NCBI RefSeq assembly: GCF_039526385.1
Contig: NZ_BAAAIX010000034.1
Location: 135,743 to 199,742 of the forward strand
Length of the DNA: 64,000 nucleotides
DNA from: Luteococcus peritonei
Lineage (GTDB): Bacteria; Actinomycetota; Actinomycetes; Propionibacteriales; Propionibacteriaceae
Direction of reading: 5' to 3'
The notes beneath the pieces were generated by a model. It was not told the DNA's origin, did not search any database, and saw only the letters and a list, made by a program, of their open reading frames with translations. Positions 16,038 to 23,457 of this stretch are shown piece after piece (position 1 is the first letter of the stretch; every line of letters starts with the position of its first letter). The position numbers were made by a program, and so were the translations under genes.

Positions 16038-16874
16038 ATGTCCGAGCTTCCCGAGATCCGCTGGATCGACCTGCCCGGTGTGGTGAACATGCGAGACCTG
16101 GGCGGCAAGCCCGCCGCAGGCACCACCACCCGGTTCGGCTCCGTGATCCGCACCGACAACCTGCAGGACCTGCCCGCCGCCTCCGTCCGGCGCCTCGTCG
16201 ACGAGCTGGGCGTCACCGACGTGGTGGACCTGCGCACCGACGTGGAGCGCGCCAGCACCGGCGACGGTCCGCTGGCCGCCGAAGGAGTCCGCTTCCACAC
16301 GCTGAGCCTCTACCCGGAGGCCTCGATGGAGCACGGAATCCCCGATCCTGACACCGACGAGCCGCCCACCTTCCCCTGGAAGGACGACTTCGCCGGCGCC
16401 GCGAAGGCCAAGGTGGGCCACGAGACCCACCTGGCCAACCACTACTTCGGCTACCTGGAGGGCCGGCCGGACAACATCGTCGCCGCACTGCGGGCGATCG
16501 CCGCAGCCCCGGGCGCGGTGCTGGTGCACTGCGCCGCCGGCAAGGACCGCACCGGCACCATCTGCGCCCTGGCGCTCACCGTCGCCGGTGCGGACCGTGA
16601 CGCGGTGGTGGCGGACTACGACGCCACGAACGAGCGGGTGCACCTGATCTTCGACCGGCTGGCCAATTCCGACACCTACCGGGCAGACCTGGAGGGCCAG
16701 GTGGTGGCCGACCAGTCCACCCCGGCCGAGAGCATGCGGATGCTGCTGCAGGTGCTCGACGAGCAGTACGGTGCCGGCCACGCGAACGGCGTCGAGGGCT
16801 GGCTCGCCGGCCAGGGCTGGACTGACGAGGACAGCCGCCGGCTGCGCGCCAAGCTGCTGGAGCCCCAGGCATGA
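16038..16874 (+). CDS. Tyrosine-protein phosphatase (lipid/protein, PtpB-like)
   Basis: A 278-residue dual-specificity-type phosphatase. The P-loop CX5R motif is HCAAGKDRTGT, with the Lys/Asp after Ala typical of the bacterial PtpB/'Y_phosphatase3' group, some of which act on phosphoinositides as well as phosphotyrosine. The N-terminal VVNMRDLGGKPA signature, which positions the active site in this family, is present at residues 15-26. No signal peptide is seen, so a cytoplasmic role is expected unless it is exported by another route. It overlaps the dienelactone hydrolase gene by 4 bases (ATGA), so the two are coupled, though no functional link is obvious. Confidence 0.9.
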   Translation: MSELPEIRWIDLPGVVNMRDLGGKPAAGTTTRFGSVIRTDNLQDLPAASVRRLVDELGVTDVVDLRTDVERASTGDGPLAAEGVRFHTLSLYPEASMEHGIPDPDTDEPPTFPWKDDFAGAAKAKVGHETHLANHYFGYLEGRPDNIVAALRAIAAAPGAVLVHCAAGKDRTGTICALALTVAGADRDAVVADYDATNERVHLIFDRLANSDTYRADLEGQVVADQSTPAESMRMLLQVLDEQYGAGHANGVEGWLAGQGWTDEDSRRLRAKLLEPQA

Positions 16875-17656
16875 GCGGCGTCGTTCCCCGCGCCTGGCAG
16901 GCCGCCACCGGCGTGACCATGACCGAGACCACCGTCGAGGTGGCCGACGGGCAGGTGCCCGCCAAGCTCTTCCGCCCCGAGGGCGGCACCGGGGCCGGCA
17001 TCGTGCTGGTGCAGGAGATCTTCGGCGTGAGCCGCTACATCCAGCAGCGGGCCGCGGACCTGGCCGACCTGGGCTGGACCGTGCTGGTGCCCAATCTGTA
17101 CTGGCGCATTGGTGGTGCCGTGGTGGAGGACGACGACCCGGCGATGATGCCGCATGCCATGGAGCTGCTGCAGGCCAATCCCTGGGACGAGACCGTCGCC
17201 GACATCCGGGCCTGCGTGCAGTCGCTGCGCGAGCGCCCCGAGACCGGTGGTCGGGTGGCGCTGCTGGGCTTCTGCTACGGCGGGGGACTGGCCTATGCGG
17301 CGGCCTCCGGGGTGGAGGCGCCCGTCGCCCCCGACGCGCTGGTCTGCTACTACGGCTCCGCGCTGCCCGACCTGGTGGACACCATCCCCGTGGTGCAGGT
17401 GCCCAGCCTGCACCACTTCGGCGAGGCGGACTCCTACGTCCCCTTCGCCACGGTGCAGCACATCCGCGAGGTGGTGACCCGGGGCGCCGACGTCGAGTTC
17501 AGCTCCTGGCCCGGCGCGGACCACGCCTTCGACAACTCGCTGCCAATCTTCCACAACCAGGCCGCCAGCGAGGACGCCTGGCGCGAGACCTGTGTCTGGC
17601 TGCTGGAGCACCATCCTGATGAGATTGATCGCGTCCCTGCGAGCAGGACGCTCTGA
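16871..17656 (+). CDS. Dienelactone hydrolase family protein
   Basis: A 261-residue alpha/beta hydrolase. The catalytic Cys lies in LLGFCYGGGLAY; HHFGEADSYVP carries the Asp and GADHAFDN the His. The N-terminal VLVQEIFGVSRYIQQRAADL matches dienelactone hydrolases of chlorocatechol breakdown, but the family is broad and the substrate here is unknown. ATG 16871 overlaps the upstream stop (ATGA); ATG 16919 is an alternative giving 245 residues. The last 11 codons, DEIDRVPASRTL and the stop, are encoded by the first copy of the 37-bp repeat at 17623-17840, so the native C terminus has been replaced or extended by repeat sequence. Confidence 0.9.
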   Translation: MSGVVPRAWQAATGVTMTETTVEVADGQVPAKLFRPEGGTGAGIVLVQEIFGVSRYIQQRAADLADLGWTVLVPNLYWRIGGAVVEDDDPAMMPHAMELLQANPWDETVADIRACVQSLRERPETGGRVALLGFCYGGGLAYAAASGVEAPVAPDALVCYYGSALPDLVDTIPVVQVPSLHHFGEADSYVPFATVQHIREVVTRGADVEFSSWPGADHAFDNSLPIFHNQAASEDAWRETCVWLLEHHPDEIDRVPASRTL

Positions 17657-17840
17657 CGACATCGATCGCGTCCCTGCGAGCAGGACGCTCTGACGAGATT
17701 GATCGCGTCCCTGCGAGCAGGACGCTCTGACGAGATTGATCGCGTCCCTGCGAGCAGGACGCTCTGACGAGATTGATCGCGTCCCTGCGAGCAGGACGCT
17801 CTGACGACATCGTTCGCGTCCCTGCGAGCAGGACGCTCTA
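17623..17840. repeat. Six-copy 37-bp tandem repeat between convergent genes
   Basis: Six head-to-tail units start at 17623, 17660, 17697, 17734, 17771 and 17808; the last is cut after 33 bases. Four begin GATTGATCGCG; copies 2 and 6 begin CATCGATCGCG and CATCGTTCGCG. The 22-base core from GCGTCCCTGC to GGACGC is the same in all and folds into a hairpin, GCGTC/GACGC plus CTG/CAG with one bulged C and a CGAG loop. There are no spacers, so it is not CRISPR. The stop of the hydrolase (17654-17656) lies in copy 1 and the stop of the asparaginase (17838-17840, minus strand) in copy 6. It may act as a bidirectional terminator or be a REP-like mobile palindrome that expanded by slippage. Confidence 0.95.
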
Positions 17841-18866
17841 GACCTTCTCGGTCTCCGCGCCGCTGATCCGCTCGCGCAGCAGCGAACGGATCTGTTCGGG
17901 GGCCATGTCCTGGCTGAGCAGGAAGGTGAGCCCGGCGACGAGCCCGTCGGTGGTGAAGTCGCCGCCGGCCACCGCGCCGGTGGCCAACAGCCCCTGGCTC
18001 ACCGCGTAGTGGCCCAGCTCCACCGCGCCGTGCGGGCACTGGGTGGTGACCACCACCACGGTCCCGGCCTCGCTGGCGCGGCTCAGGGCGGCCAGCAGGG
18101 CCGGGTCGTTGTCGGGGGCATTGCCGGTGCCGTAGGCGCGCAGCACCACCGCCTGCGGGGGCGGGGTGAGCTGGGCGGCCAGGCGCTCGGCGGTCAGGCC
18201 GGGATGCAGGGTGAGCACCACCAGGTCGCTGCGCCAGTAGGGCTTCGGCTCGGCCACCAGGGGCCGGTCCACGCCCAGCTCCGGCTGCTCGGTGAAGATC
18301 AGCTCGTCGTCGTCGGTGAGAACCGCCAACGGCGGCAGGTTCACCGAGTCGAAGGCGTGGTCGTCGGTGGAGCTGATCTTCGTGGCGTGGTGGCCCGCCA
18401 GCAGCGCCTGGTCGAAGTAGACCGCCACCTGGCAGAAGCGCTCGTCCAGGGCGCACCGGATGGCCCCCAGCACGTTGCCGGGCGCGTCGGAGTCGTCCAC
18501 GACGAAGGAGCGCTGCGCCCCGGTGAGCACCACCGGCAGCCCCTGGCCGGCCAGCGCGAAGTGCGTGGCCGCCGCCGAGAAGCCGAGGGTGTCGGTGCCG
18601 TGCAGCACCACGAAGGCCTGGTGGCTCTCGCGGTGCTGCACGACGGCGTCGACGATGCGCTGCCAGTCGTCCGGTCCGGCATTGGAGGAGTCGATCAGCG
18701 GCTCCAGGCTGACCAGTTCCCAGTCCACCGTGGCGCAGTGCTCGGCCATCAGGTCGGCCAGCCAGCCGGCCAGGTCGGCCCCCGGCTCCCAGCCGCGCTC
18801 GGTGAGCTGCATGCCGAGGGTGCCGCCGGTGTAGACGACCAGCAGTCGCCGCGGTTCGGTGCTCAC
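17838..18866 (-). CDS. ansA: L-asparaginase, type I
   Basis: A 342-residue asparaginase that hydrolyses L-asparagine to aspartate and ammonia. The first catalytic Thr is in VVYTGGTLGM (about residues 10-19), the second triad in VVLHGTDTLGF (about 87-97), and the substrate-binding Lys region is HHATKISSTD. No signal peptide is present, which fits a cytoplasmic type I enzyme. The gene overlaps the upstream permease by 4 bases (ATGA), so uptake and hydrolysis are coupled. The TAG stop is in the last copy of the 37-bp repeat. The final residues (ISGAETEKV) do not read as repeat, so the array reaches only the stop codon. Confidence 0.92.
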   Translation of the reverse strand: MSTEPRRLLVVYTGGTLGMQLTERGWEPGADLAGWLADLMAEHCATVDWELVSLEPLIDSSNAGPDDWQRIVDAVVQHRESHQAFVVLHGTDTLGFSAAATHFALAGQGLPVVLTGAQRSFVVDDSDAPGNVLGAIRCALDERFCQVAVYFDQALLAGHHATKISSTDDHAFDSVNLPPLAVLTDDDELIFTEQPELGVDRPLVAEPKPYWRSDLVVLTLHPGLTAERLAAQLTPPPQAVVLRAYGTGNAPDNDPALLAALSRASEAGTVVVVTTQCPHGAVELGHYAVSQGLLATGAVAGGDFTTDGLVAGLTFLLSQDMAPEQIRSLLRERISGAETEKV

Positions 18867-20350
18867 TTCTCGTCCGCCTCCAGTCGGTGGCCCTCGGCCT
18901 GCGCCTCGACGTCGGTCTCCAGGAAGGAGGTCTCCAGCACGTCGCCGTCGATCTTGTCACGCACCAGGAACCAGCCCAGCACCATGATCAGCGCGATCAC
19001 CGCGAACAGCCCGATGGTGGGACGGCCGATCTCGTCGGCGAACCACATCATGATGATCACGCCCACCAGGAACAGGATCGTGGCCAGGTTGGTCCACGGC
19101 GCCCAGAACAGGCGGTACTTCGGCCGCTCGTAGAGGCCCTGCTTGGCCTTGTGGACGAAGATCCAGTGGCTCACCATGATGCTCATCCAGGTGCCGGCGA
19201 TGCCGATGCCGGCCAGGTTCATCACGATGTCGAAGGCCTGGCTGGGGTAGACGTAGTTGATCAGCACGCCGATCAGACCCAGCACCGAGGTGATCAGGAT
19301 GCCGCCGTAGGGCACCGAGAAGCGGTTCATCCGAGCGGCGAAGCTGGGCGCCGAGCCCGCGATCGCCATGGAGCGCAGGGTGCGGCCGGTGGCGTAGAGG
19401 CCGGCGTTCAGGCTGGACAGGGCCGCGGTGAGCACCACCAGGTTCATGATGGTGCCGGCATTCTGCACGCCGATGGCGTTGAAGAAGGTCACGAAGGGGG
19501 ACTCGCCCTTGGAGTAGGCGGTCCAAGGCATCAGCATGGTGAACAGCACCACGGAGCCGACGTAGAACAGCGCGATGCGCCACATCATGGAGTTCACGGC
19601 GCCGGGCATGATCTTCTCGGCGTCCTTGGCCTCGCCGGCGGCGACGCCCACCATCTCGGTGCCGCCGAAGGCGAAGACCACGCCCAGGGCCAGCGTCACC
19701 ATCGGGGCCAGACCCTTGGGGAAGAAGCCGCCGTTGTCGGTGATCAGGCTGGGGCCGGGGGTGTGGCCGGCCACCTGGTGTCCGGTGGCGATGAAGAAGA
19801 CCGCGATCAGCATGAAGCCGACGATGGCGGCCACCTTGATCATGGCGAACCAGAACTCGAACTCGCCGAAGAACTTCACGCTCAGCATGTTCATGGTGAA
19901 GACGATGGCCAGCGCGATCAGCGCGATCACCCACTGCGGGATCGGCGCGAAGATGCTCCAGAAGTGCATGTAGAGGGCGACGGCGGTGATGTCGGCCATG
20001 ACGGTGGTGCACCAGTCGAGGAAGAAGAGCCAGCCGGTGACGTAGGCGCCCTTCTCTCCCATGAACTCGCGGGCATAGGAGACGAAGGCACCTGAGGAGG
20101 GACGGTGGATGGTCAGCTCGCCGAGGGCACGGACCATCAGGAAGGCGAACAGCCCGCACAGGGCGTAGACGAAGGCCAACGAGGGACCACCGGCGGCCAG
20201 CCGACCGCCCGCCCCCAGGAACAGGCCGGTGCCGATCGAGCCTCCGATGGCGATCATGCGGATGTGGCGGGGCTTGAGGTCCTTCTCGTAGCCGTGGTCG
20301 GCCTTGTCGACCGAGACGCCCGAGGCCTTCTGCGGTGCGGCACCAGACAT
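18863..20350 (-). CDS. ansP: L-asparagine permease, AAT amino acid permease family
   Basis: A 495-residue APC-superfamily transporter with 12 predicted transmembrane helices. It resembles E. coli AnsP closely: the first helix reads MIAIGGSIGTGLFLGAGGRL, followed by RALGELTIHRPSSGAFVSYA and LITDNGGFFPKG. Combined with the downstream asparaginase that overlaps it by 4 bases, asparagine import is the best assignment, although closely related amino acids remain possible. ATG 20350 is chosen because GAAGGTGA sits 5 bases upstream; an in-frame ATG at 20365 lacks a good ribosome-binding site. A possible -10 (TAGCGT, minus strand) is at 20417-20422. Confidence 0.93.
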   Translation of the reverse strand: MSGAAPQKASGVSVDKADHGYEKDLKPRHIRMIAIGGSIGTGLFLGAGGRLAAGGPSLAFVYALCGLFAFLMVRALGELTIHRPSSGAFVSYAREFMGEKGAYVTGWLFFLDWCTTVMADITAVALYMHFWSIFAPIPQWVIALIALAIVFTMNMLSVKFFGEFEFWFAMIKVAAIVGFMLIAVFFIATGHQVAGHTPGPSLITDNGGFFPKGLAPMVTLALGVVFAFGGTEMVGVAAGEAKDAEKIMPGAVNSMMWRIALFYVGSVVLFTMLMPWTAYSKGESPFVTFFNAIGVQNAGTIMNLVVLTAALSSLNAGLYATGRTLRSMAIAGSAPSFAARMNRFSVPYGGILITSVLGLIGVLINYVYPSQAFDIVMNLAGIGIAGTWMSIMVSHWIFVHKAKQGLYERPKYRLFWAPWTNLATILFLVGVIIMMWFADEIGRPTIGLFAVIALIMVLGWFLVRDKIDGDVLETSFLETDVEAQAEGHRLEADEK

Positions 20351-20475
20351 GGCAATCACCTTCATGGTCAGACACGTGGGTGAGCAGGCATCACCCGATG
20401 GGACGTGTTCCAGGCCACGCTATTGCCTGGGGTGCACGACGATGGGCCGGGGGTGCCGATTGCCGGTGACGCGCA

Positions 20476-20505
20476 TCCGCCGCGGCCCATCAGGACCGCG
20501 GCGGA
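20476..20505 (-). terminator. Hairpin terminator after the secreted-protein gene
   Basis: A perfect 10-bp stem (TCCGCCGCGG with CCGCGGCGGA) and a 10-base loop, 23 bases past the stop of the minus-strand gene at 20528. Confidence 0.65.
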
Positions 20506-20527
20506 CGTCGTCAGGCCAGCAACCAGA

Positions 20528-21073
20528 TCACTGCCGGCACATCAGGTCGGACTCCACCACCACGGTGCGGCCCTTGTACTGCATCGCGCCCGCAGCCAGG
20601 ACGCAGTAGCCCTTGTTGTTCACCCCGCCGATGGCGGCCGGGCCGGCCCAGCTGCGGAAACGCCCGCTGGCCACCACCTGGACCGCCGGTCGGGTGGCGC
20701 GCTCGCTCTTGATCGCCACCAGGCTGACGCTGGTGGGCAGGTTGACGCCCTTGGTGGGGCCGACGTGCTTGAAGCAGGCGATGGCGGTTCCGCGGTTGGC
20801 GCTGGTGGTGTAGATGGTGAGCTCTCCCACCACGGTCCGCCCGAGGTAGGCGTACTGGCGGTCGATCAGGGTGCCGGCGCAGCGCACCGAGCTGGAGCGG
20901 ATCTGGCGCAGCGGGCTGGCCCCCGGGGCGGTGCGGCCGGTCACCATCTTGGCCTTGACGGTCTGCTGCTTGGGCACGGGGGCCCAGCCTGAATCGGCGG
21001 CCTGGGCGGGCAGGGTGGCGCCCAGCAGGGCGAGGGGGCTGAGTGCTGCGATGGCGATGGCGCGCTTGGACAT
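20528..21073 (-). CDS. Secreted protein, unknown function
   Basis: A 181-residue protein with an N-terminal signal peptide (MSKRAIAIAALSPLALLGA, probable cleavage after AQA near residue 26). The mature part is beta-rich, basic and contains four cysteines at about residues 63, 98, 156 and 179 that could form two disulphides. The pattern of short strands and the tail VVVESDLMCRQ suggest a small extracellular domain, but I recognise no family. ATG 21073 is chosen because the signal peptide begins there and an AGAGG lies upstream. It stands alone: the permease ends its promoter region downstream and the YnfA gene is divergent, with 193 bases between start codons. Confidence 0.8.
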   Translation of the reverse strand: MSKRAIAIAALSPLALLGATLPAQAADSGWAPVPKQQTVKAKMVTGRTAPGASPLRQIRSSSVRCAGTLIDRQYAYLGRTVVGELTIYTTSANRGTAIACFKHVGPTKGVNLPTSVSLVAIKSERATRPAVQVVASGRFRSWAGPAAIGGVNNKGYCVLAAGAMQYKGRTVVVESDLMCRQ

Positions 21074-21253
21074 GGTCGGGGGAACCTCTCGGGATGTGGT
21101 GAAGGCAGCACGACGACGTGGCCTGGCGGGCGTCCTCGACGGGCACCCACTGGCATTGTGCGCCATGACGGGCGTCATGAGGGCCGATTCGCACAGCTTC
21201 TTTCGCGTCTTCTTTGGCGTCGCAGCGGAATCGTTCTCCGGGCGAGGGGCTGG

Positions 21254-21259
21254 CAGCAT
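21254..21259 (+). promoter_or_regulatory. -10-like box CAGCAT before the ynfA-type gene
   Basis: CAGCAT, seven bases (GGACGCC), ATG 21267. It follows the spacing rule with C at position 1; an in-frame ATG at 21258 overlaps the box. Confidence 0.45.
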
Positions 21260-21266
21260 GGACGCC

Positions 21267-21599
21267 ATGCTGACCGTGCGCTCCGTCCTGCTCTTCGCCC
21301 TCGCCGCGCTCGCCGAGATCGGGGGATCCTGGCTGGTCTGGCAGGCGGTGCGCGAGCACCGCGGCTGGCTCTGGGCACTCGCCGGGGTGGCGGCTCTGGG
21401 CGGTTACGGCTTCGTCGCCACCCTGCAACCCAGCGCCGAGTTCGGCCGCATCCTGGCGGCCTACGGCGGTGTCTTCATCATCGGCTCGCTGGCCTGGGGG
21501 ATGGTGCTCGACGGCTTCCGCCCGGACCGCTTCGACCTGGCCGGGGCGGCCCTGTGCCTGGGCGGCGTGGCGCTGATCATGTACGCACCGCGCGGCTGA
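21267..21599 (+). CDS. YnfA/UPF0060 family small membrane protein
   Basis: A 110-residue protein made almost wholly of four hydrophobic helices, the normal size of the YnfA family. Diagnostic stretches are LAEIGGSWLVWQAVRE in helix 1 and GYGFVATLQPSAEFGRILAAYGG spanning helices 2-3. The fold resembles small multidrug resistance (SMR) transporters, including the conserved membrane Glu (Glu16), and some family members have been tested as drug efflux pumps, but the native role is unclear. It lies 36 bases upstream of rarA, which has its own promoter-like box. Confidence 0.85.
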   Translation: MLTVRSVLLFALAALAEIGGSWLVWQAVREHRGWLWALAGVAALGGYGFVATLQPSAEFGRILAAYGGVFIIGSLAWGMVLDGFRPDRFDLAGAALCLGGVALIMYAPRG

Positions 21600-21620
21600 G
21601 CATCCGCGTCGCGGCGCGGG

Positions 21621-21626
21621 TAGGCT
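21621..21626 (+). promoter_or_regulatory. -10 box TAGGCT upstream of rarA
   Basis: TAGGCT ends 9 bases before ATG 21636. The spacer contains GAAGGA, so the message would have a two- or three-base leader. Confidence 0.5.
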
Positions 21627-21635
21627 CGAAGGACG

Positions 21636-23009
21636 ATGACCGACCTCTTCGGAAACCCGGATCCCGCCGAGCTGGCCAGCCAGCAGACGGGCGGCACGCT
21701 GTCCGGCGCCACCCACTCCGACCTGCCGCTGGCGGTGCGGCTGCGCCCGCAGACCATCGACGAGATCGTGGGCCAGCAGCACCTGCTGGCACCCGGCTCG
21801 CCGCTGCGTCGCCTGGCCGAGGGCACCACGGCCATGTCGGTCTTCCTGTGGGGACCGCCCGGCGTGGGCAAGACCACCATCGCCTCGGTGGTCTCGCACT
21901 CCACGAACCGTCGCTTCGTCGAGGTCTCCGCGGTCACCGCGGGGGTCAAGGAGGTGCGCGCCGAGCTGGAGACCGCCCGGCGTGAACTGGCCCGTGGCCG
22001 GGCCACCGTGCTCTTCGTCGACGAGGTGCACCGATTCTCCAAGGCCCAGCAGGACGTGCTGCTGCCCGCCGTCGAGAACCGGTTGGTGACGTTGATCGCC
22101 GCCACCACGGAGAATCCGAGCTTCTCGGTGATCTCGCCGCTGCTCTCGCGCAGCCTGCTGCTCACCCTGCAGCCGCTCACCGCAGAGGACATCTCCGGCC
22201 TGCTCGACCGCGCGCTGAGCGACGAGCGGGGCCTGCGCACCGCCGACGGCGGACTGTTCAGCCTGGACCAGGAGGCACGCGCCACCCTGGTGCGGCTGGC
22301 CGGTGGCGACGCCCGTCGCGCGCTCACCTTCATCGAGGAGGCCGCTGCCGGAGCCCAGGCGATCGGCAGCGAGGTGATCGGGCCCGAGGTGGTTGAGAAG
22401 GCCGTCGACCGTGCCGCCCTGCGCTATGACAAGGACGGCGACCAGCACTATGACGTGATCAGTGCCTTCATCAAGTCGGTGCGAGGCTCCGACGTGGACG
22501 CCGCCCTGCACTACCTGGCGCGGATGCTGGAGGCCGGGGAGGACCCCCGCTTCATCGCGCGGCGACTGATCATCCTGGCCAGCGAGGACATCGGCATGGC
22601 GGCGCCGAGCGTGCTGCAGACCGCCGTGGCCGCGGGTCAGGCGGTTCAGCTGATCGGCATGCCGGAAGCCCAGCTCACCCTGGCCCATGCCACCATCGCC
22701 GCCGCCACCGCCCCCAAGTCGAATGCGGTCACCACCGCCATCGGCGCGGCCCGGGCCGACGTCGCCGCCGGACGGGTTGGCCTGGTCCCGCCCCACCTGC
22801 GCGATGCGCACTACTCGGGTGCCCAGCAGCTGGGCCACGGCAAGGGCTATGTCTACGCCCACGATGCGCCGCATGCCGTCGCCGCGCAGCAGTACCTGCC
22901 CGACGAGCTGGTGGGGCAGAGCTACTACCACCCCACGGGCAACGGCAACGAGGCACAGATCGCCGACCGGCTGGCCAGCATCAAGGACCTGCTCGGTGGC
23001 CGGCCCTGA
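21636..23009 (+). CDS. rarA: Replication-associated recombination protein A (RarA/MgsA AAA ATPase)
   Basis: A 457-residue clamp-loader-like AAA+ ATPase that acts at stalled replication forks. Walker A is GPPGVGKTT (residues 73-81), Walker B FVDEVHRF, sensor 1 in AATTENPSFS, and the arginine-finger/box VII region follows at SPLLSRS. The C-terminal half contains the RarA tetramerisation domain with RFIARRLIILASEDIGMAAP and YVYAHDAPHAVAAQQYLPDEL. The length matches the family. The first 28 residues (starting TDLFGNPDP) form the short N-terminal tail usual in actinobacterial members. The gene converges on the S4 gene with a 16-base gap. Confidence 0.96.
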   Translation: MTDLFGNPDPAELASQQTGGTLSGATHSDLPLAVRLRPQTIDEIVGQQHLLAPGSPLRRLAEGTTAMSVFLWGPPGVGKTTIASVVSHSTNRRFVEVSAVTAGVKEVRAELETARRELARGRATVLFVDEVHRFSKAQQDVLLPAVENRLVTLIAATTENPSFSVISPLLSRSLLLTLQPLTAEDISGLLDRALSDERGLRTADGGLFSLDQEARATLVRLAGGDARRALTFIEEAAAGAQAIGSEVIGPEVVEKAVDRAALRYDKDGDQHYDVISAFIKSVRGSDVDAALHYLARMLEAGEDPRFIARRLIILASEDIGMAAPSVLQTAVAAGQAVQLIGMPEAQLTLAHATIAAATAPKSNAVTTAIGAARADVAAGRVGLVPPHLRDAHYSGAQQLGHGKGYVYAHDAPHAVAAQQYLPDELVGQSYYHPTGNGNEAQIADRLASIKDLLGGRP

Positions 23010-23025
23010 CCGGGCAGCCTCGGGA

Positions 23026-23403
23026 TCACTCCTCGAAGGTCACCGGGTGGCGTCCGATCAGCTTCTCGATCTCGCGACGGTCGCGCTTGGTGGGGCGCCC
23101 GGCGCCGCGGTCACGACGGGCCACCGGACCGGCCAGCAGGTATTCCGGCTTGGGCGGTGACTGGTCCACGTAGCAGGTGCGCGCCACCGGGGCGCCGACC
23201 CGCTTGGAGATGGTCTGCGTGACCTCGTAGCGGCGCTCCCAGCCCGGCTCGCGCACGGTGACCACGTCGCCCGGCACCACGGAGTGGGCCGGCTTCACCG
23301 GGGAGCCGTTGAGGCGGACGTGGCCGCCGTCGACGGCCTTGTTGGCCATCGAACGGGTCTTGTAGAGCCGCACCGACCAGAGCCAGACGTCGAGTCGCAC
23401 CAT
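23026..23403 (-). CDS. S4-domain RNA-binding protein, Hsp15/RqcP-like
   Basis: A 125-residue protein with an N-terminal S4 fold: MVRLDVWLWSVRLYKTRSMA and GGHVRLNGSPVKPAHSVVPG match the RNA-binding loop. The basic C terminus (RRDRGAGRPTKRDRREIEKL) resembles Hsp15 (HslR), which binds stalled 50S subunits carrying peptidyl-tRNA; Gram-positive RqcP is a shorter relative. A ribosome-rescue role is therefore likely but not shown. ATG 23403 lies 7 bases after TAGATT, a leaderless promoter. The gene does not share a transcript with rarA, which faces it. Confidence 0.88.
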   Translation of the reverse strand: MVRLDVWLWSVRLYKTRSMANKAVDGGHVRLNGSPVKPAHSVVPGDVVTVREPGWERRYEVTQTISKRVGAPVARTCYVDQSPPKPEYLLAGPVARRDRGAGRPTKRDRREIEKLIGRHPVTFEE

Positions 23404-23410
23404 GCGCAGG

Positions 23411-23416
23411 AATCTA
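23411..23416 (-). promoter_or_regulatory. -10 box TAGATT, leaderless promoter of the S4 gene
   Basis: TAGATT on the minus strand, seven bases (CCTGCGC), then ATG 23403. Confidence 0.65.
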
Positions 23417-23457
23417 GCGCCTCGGGCGGGCCGGGGGCGTTCCGGCGGGGCTGGGTC

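Noticed and set aside
17623..17840. CRISPR array
   Set aside because: Units are directly contiguous with no variable spacers, and no cas genes are nearby.
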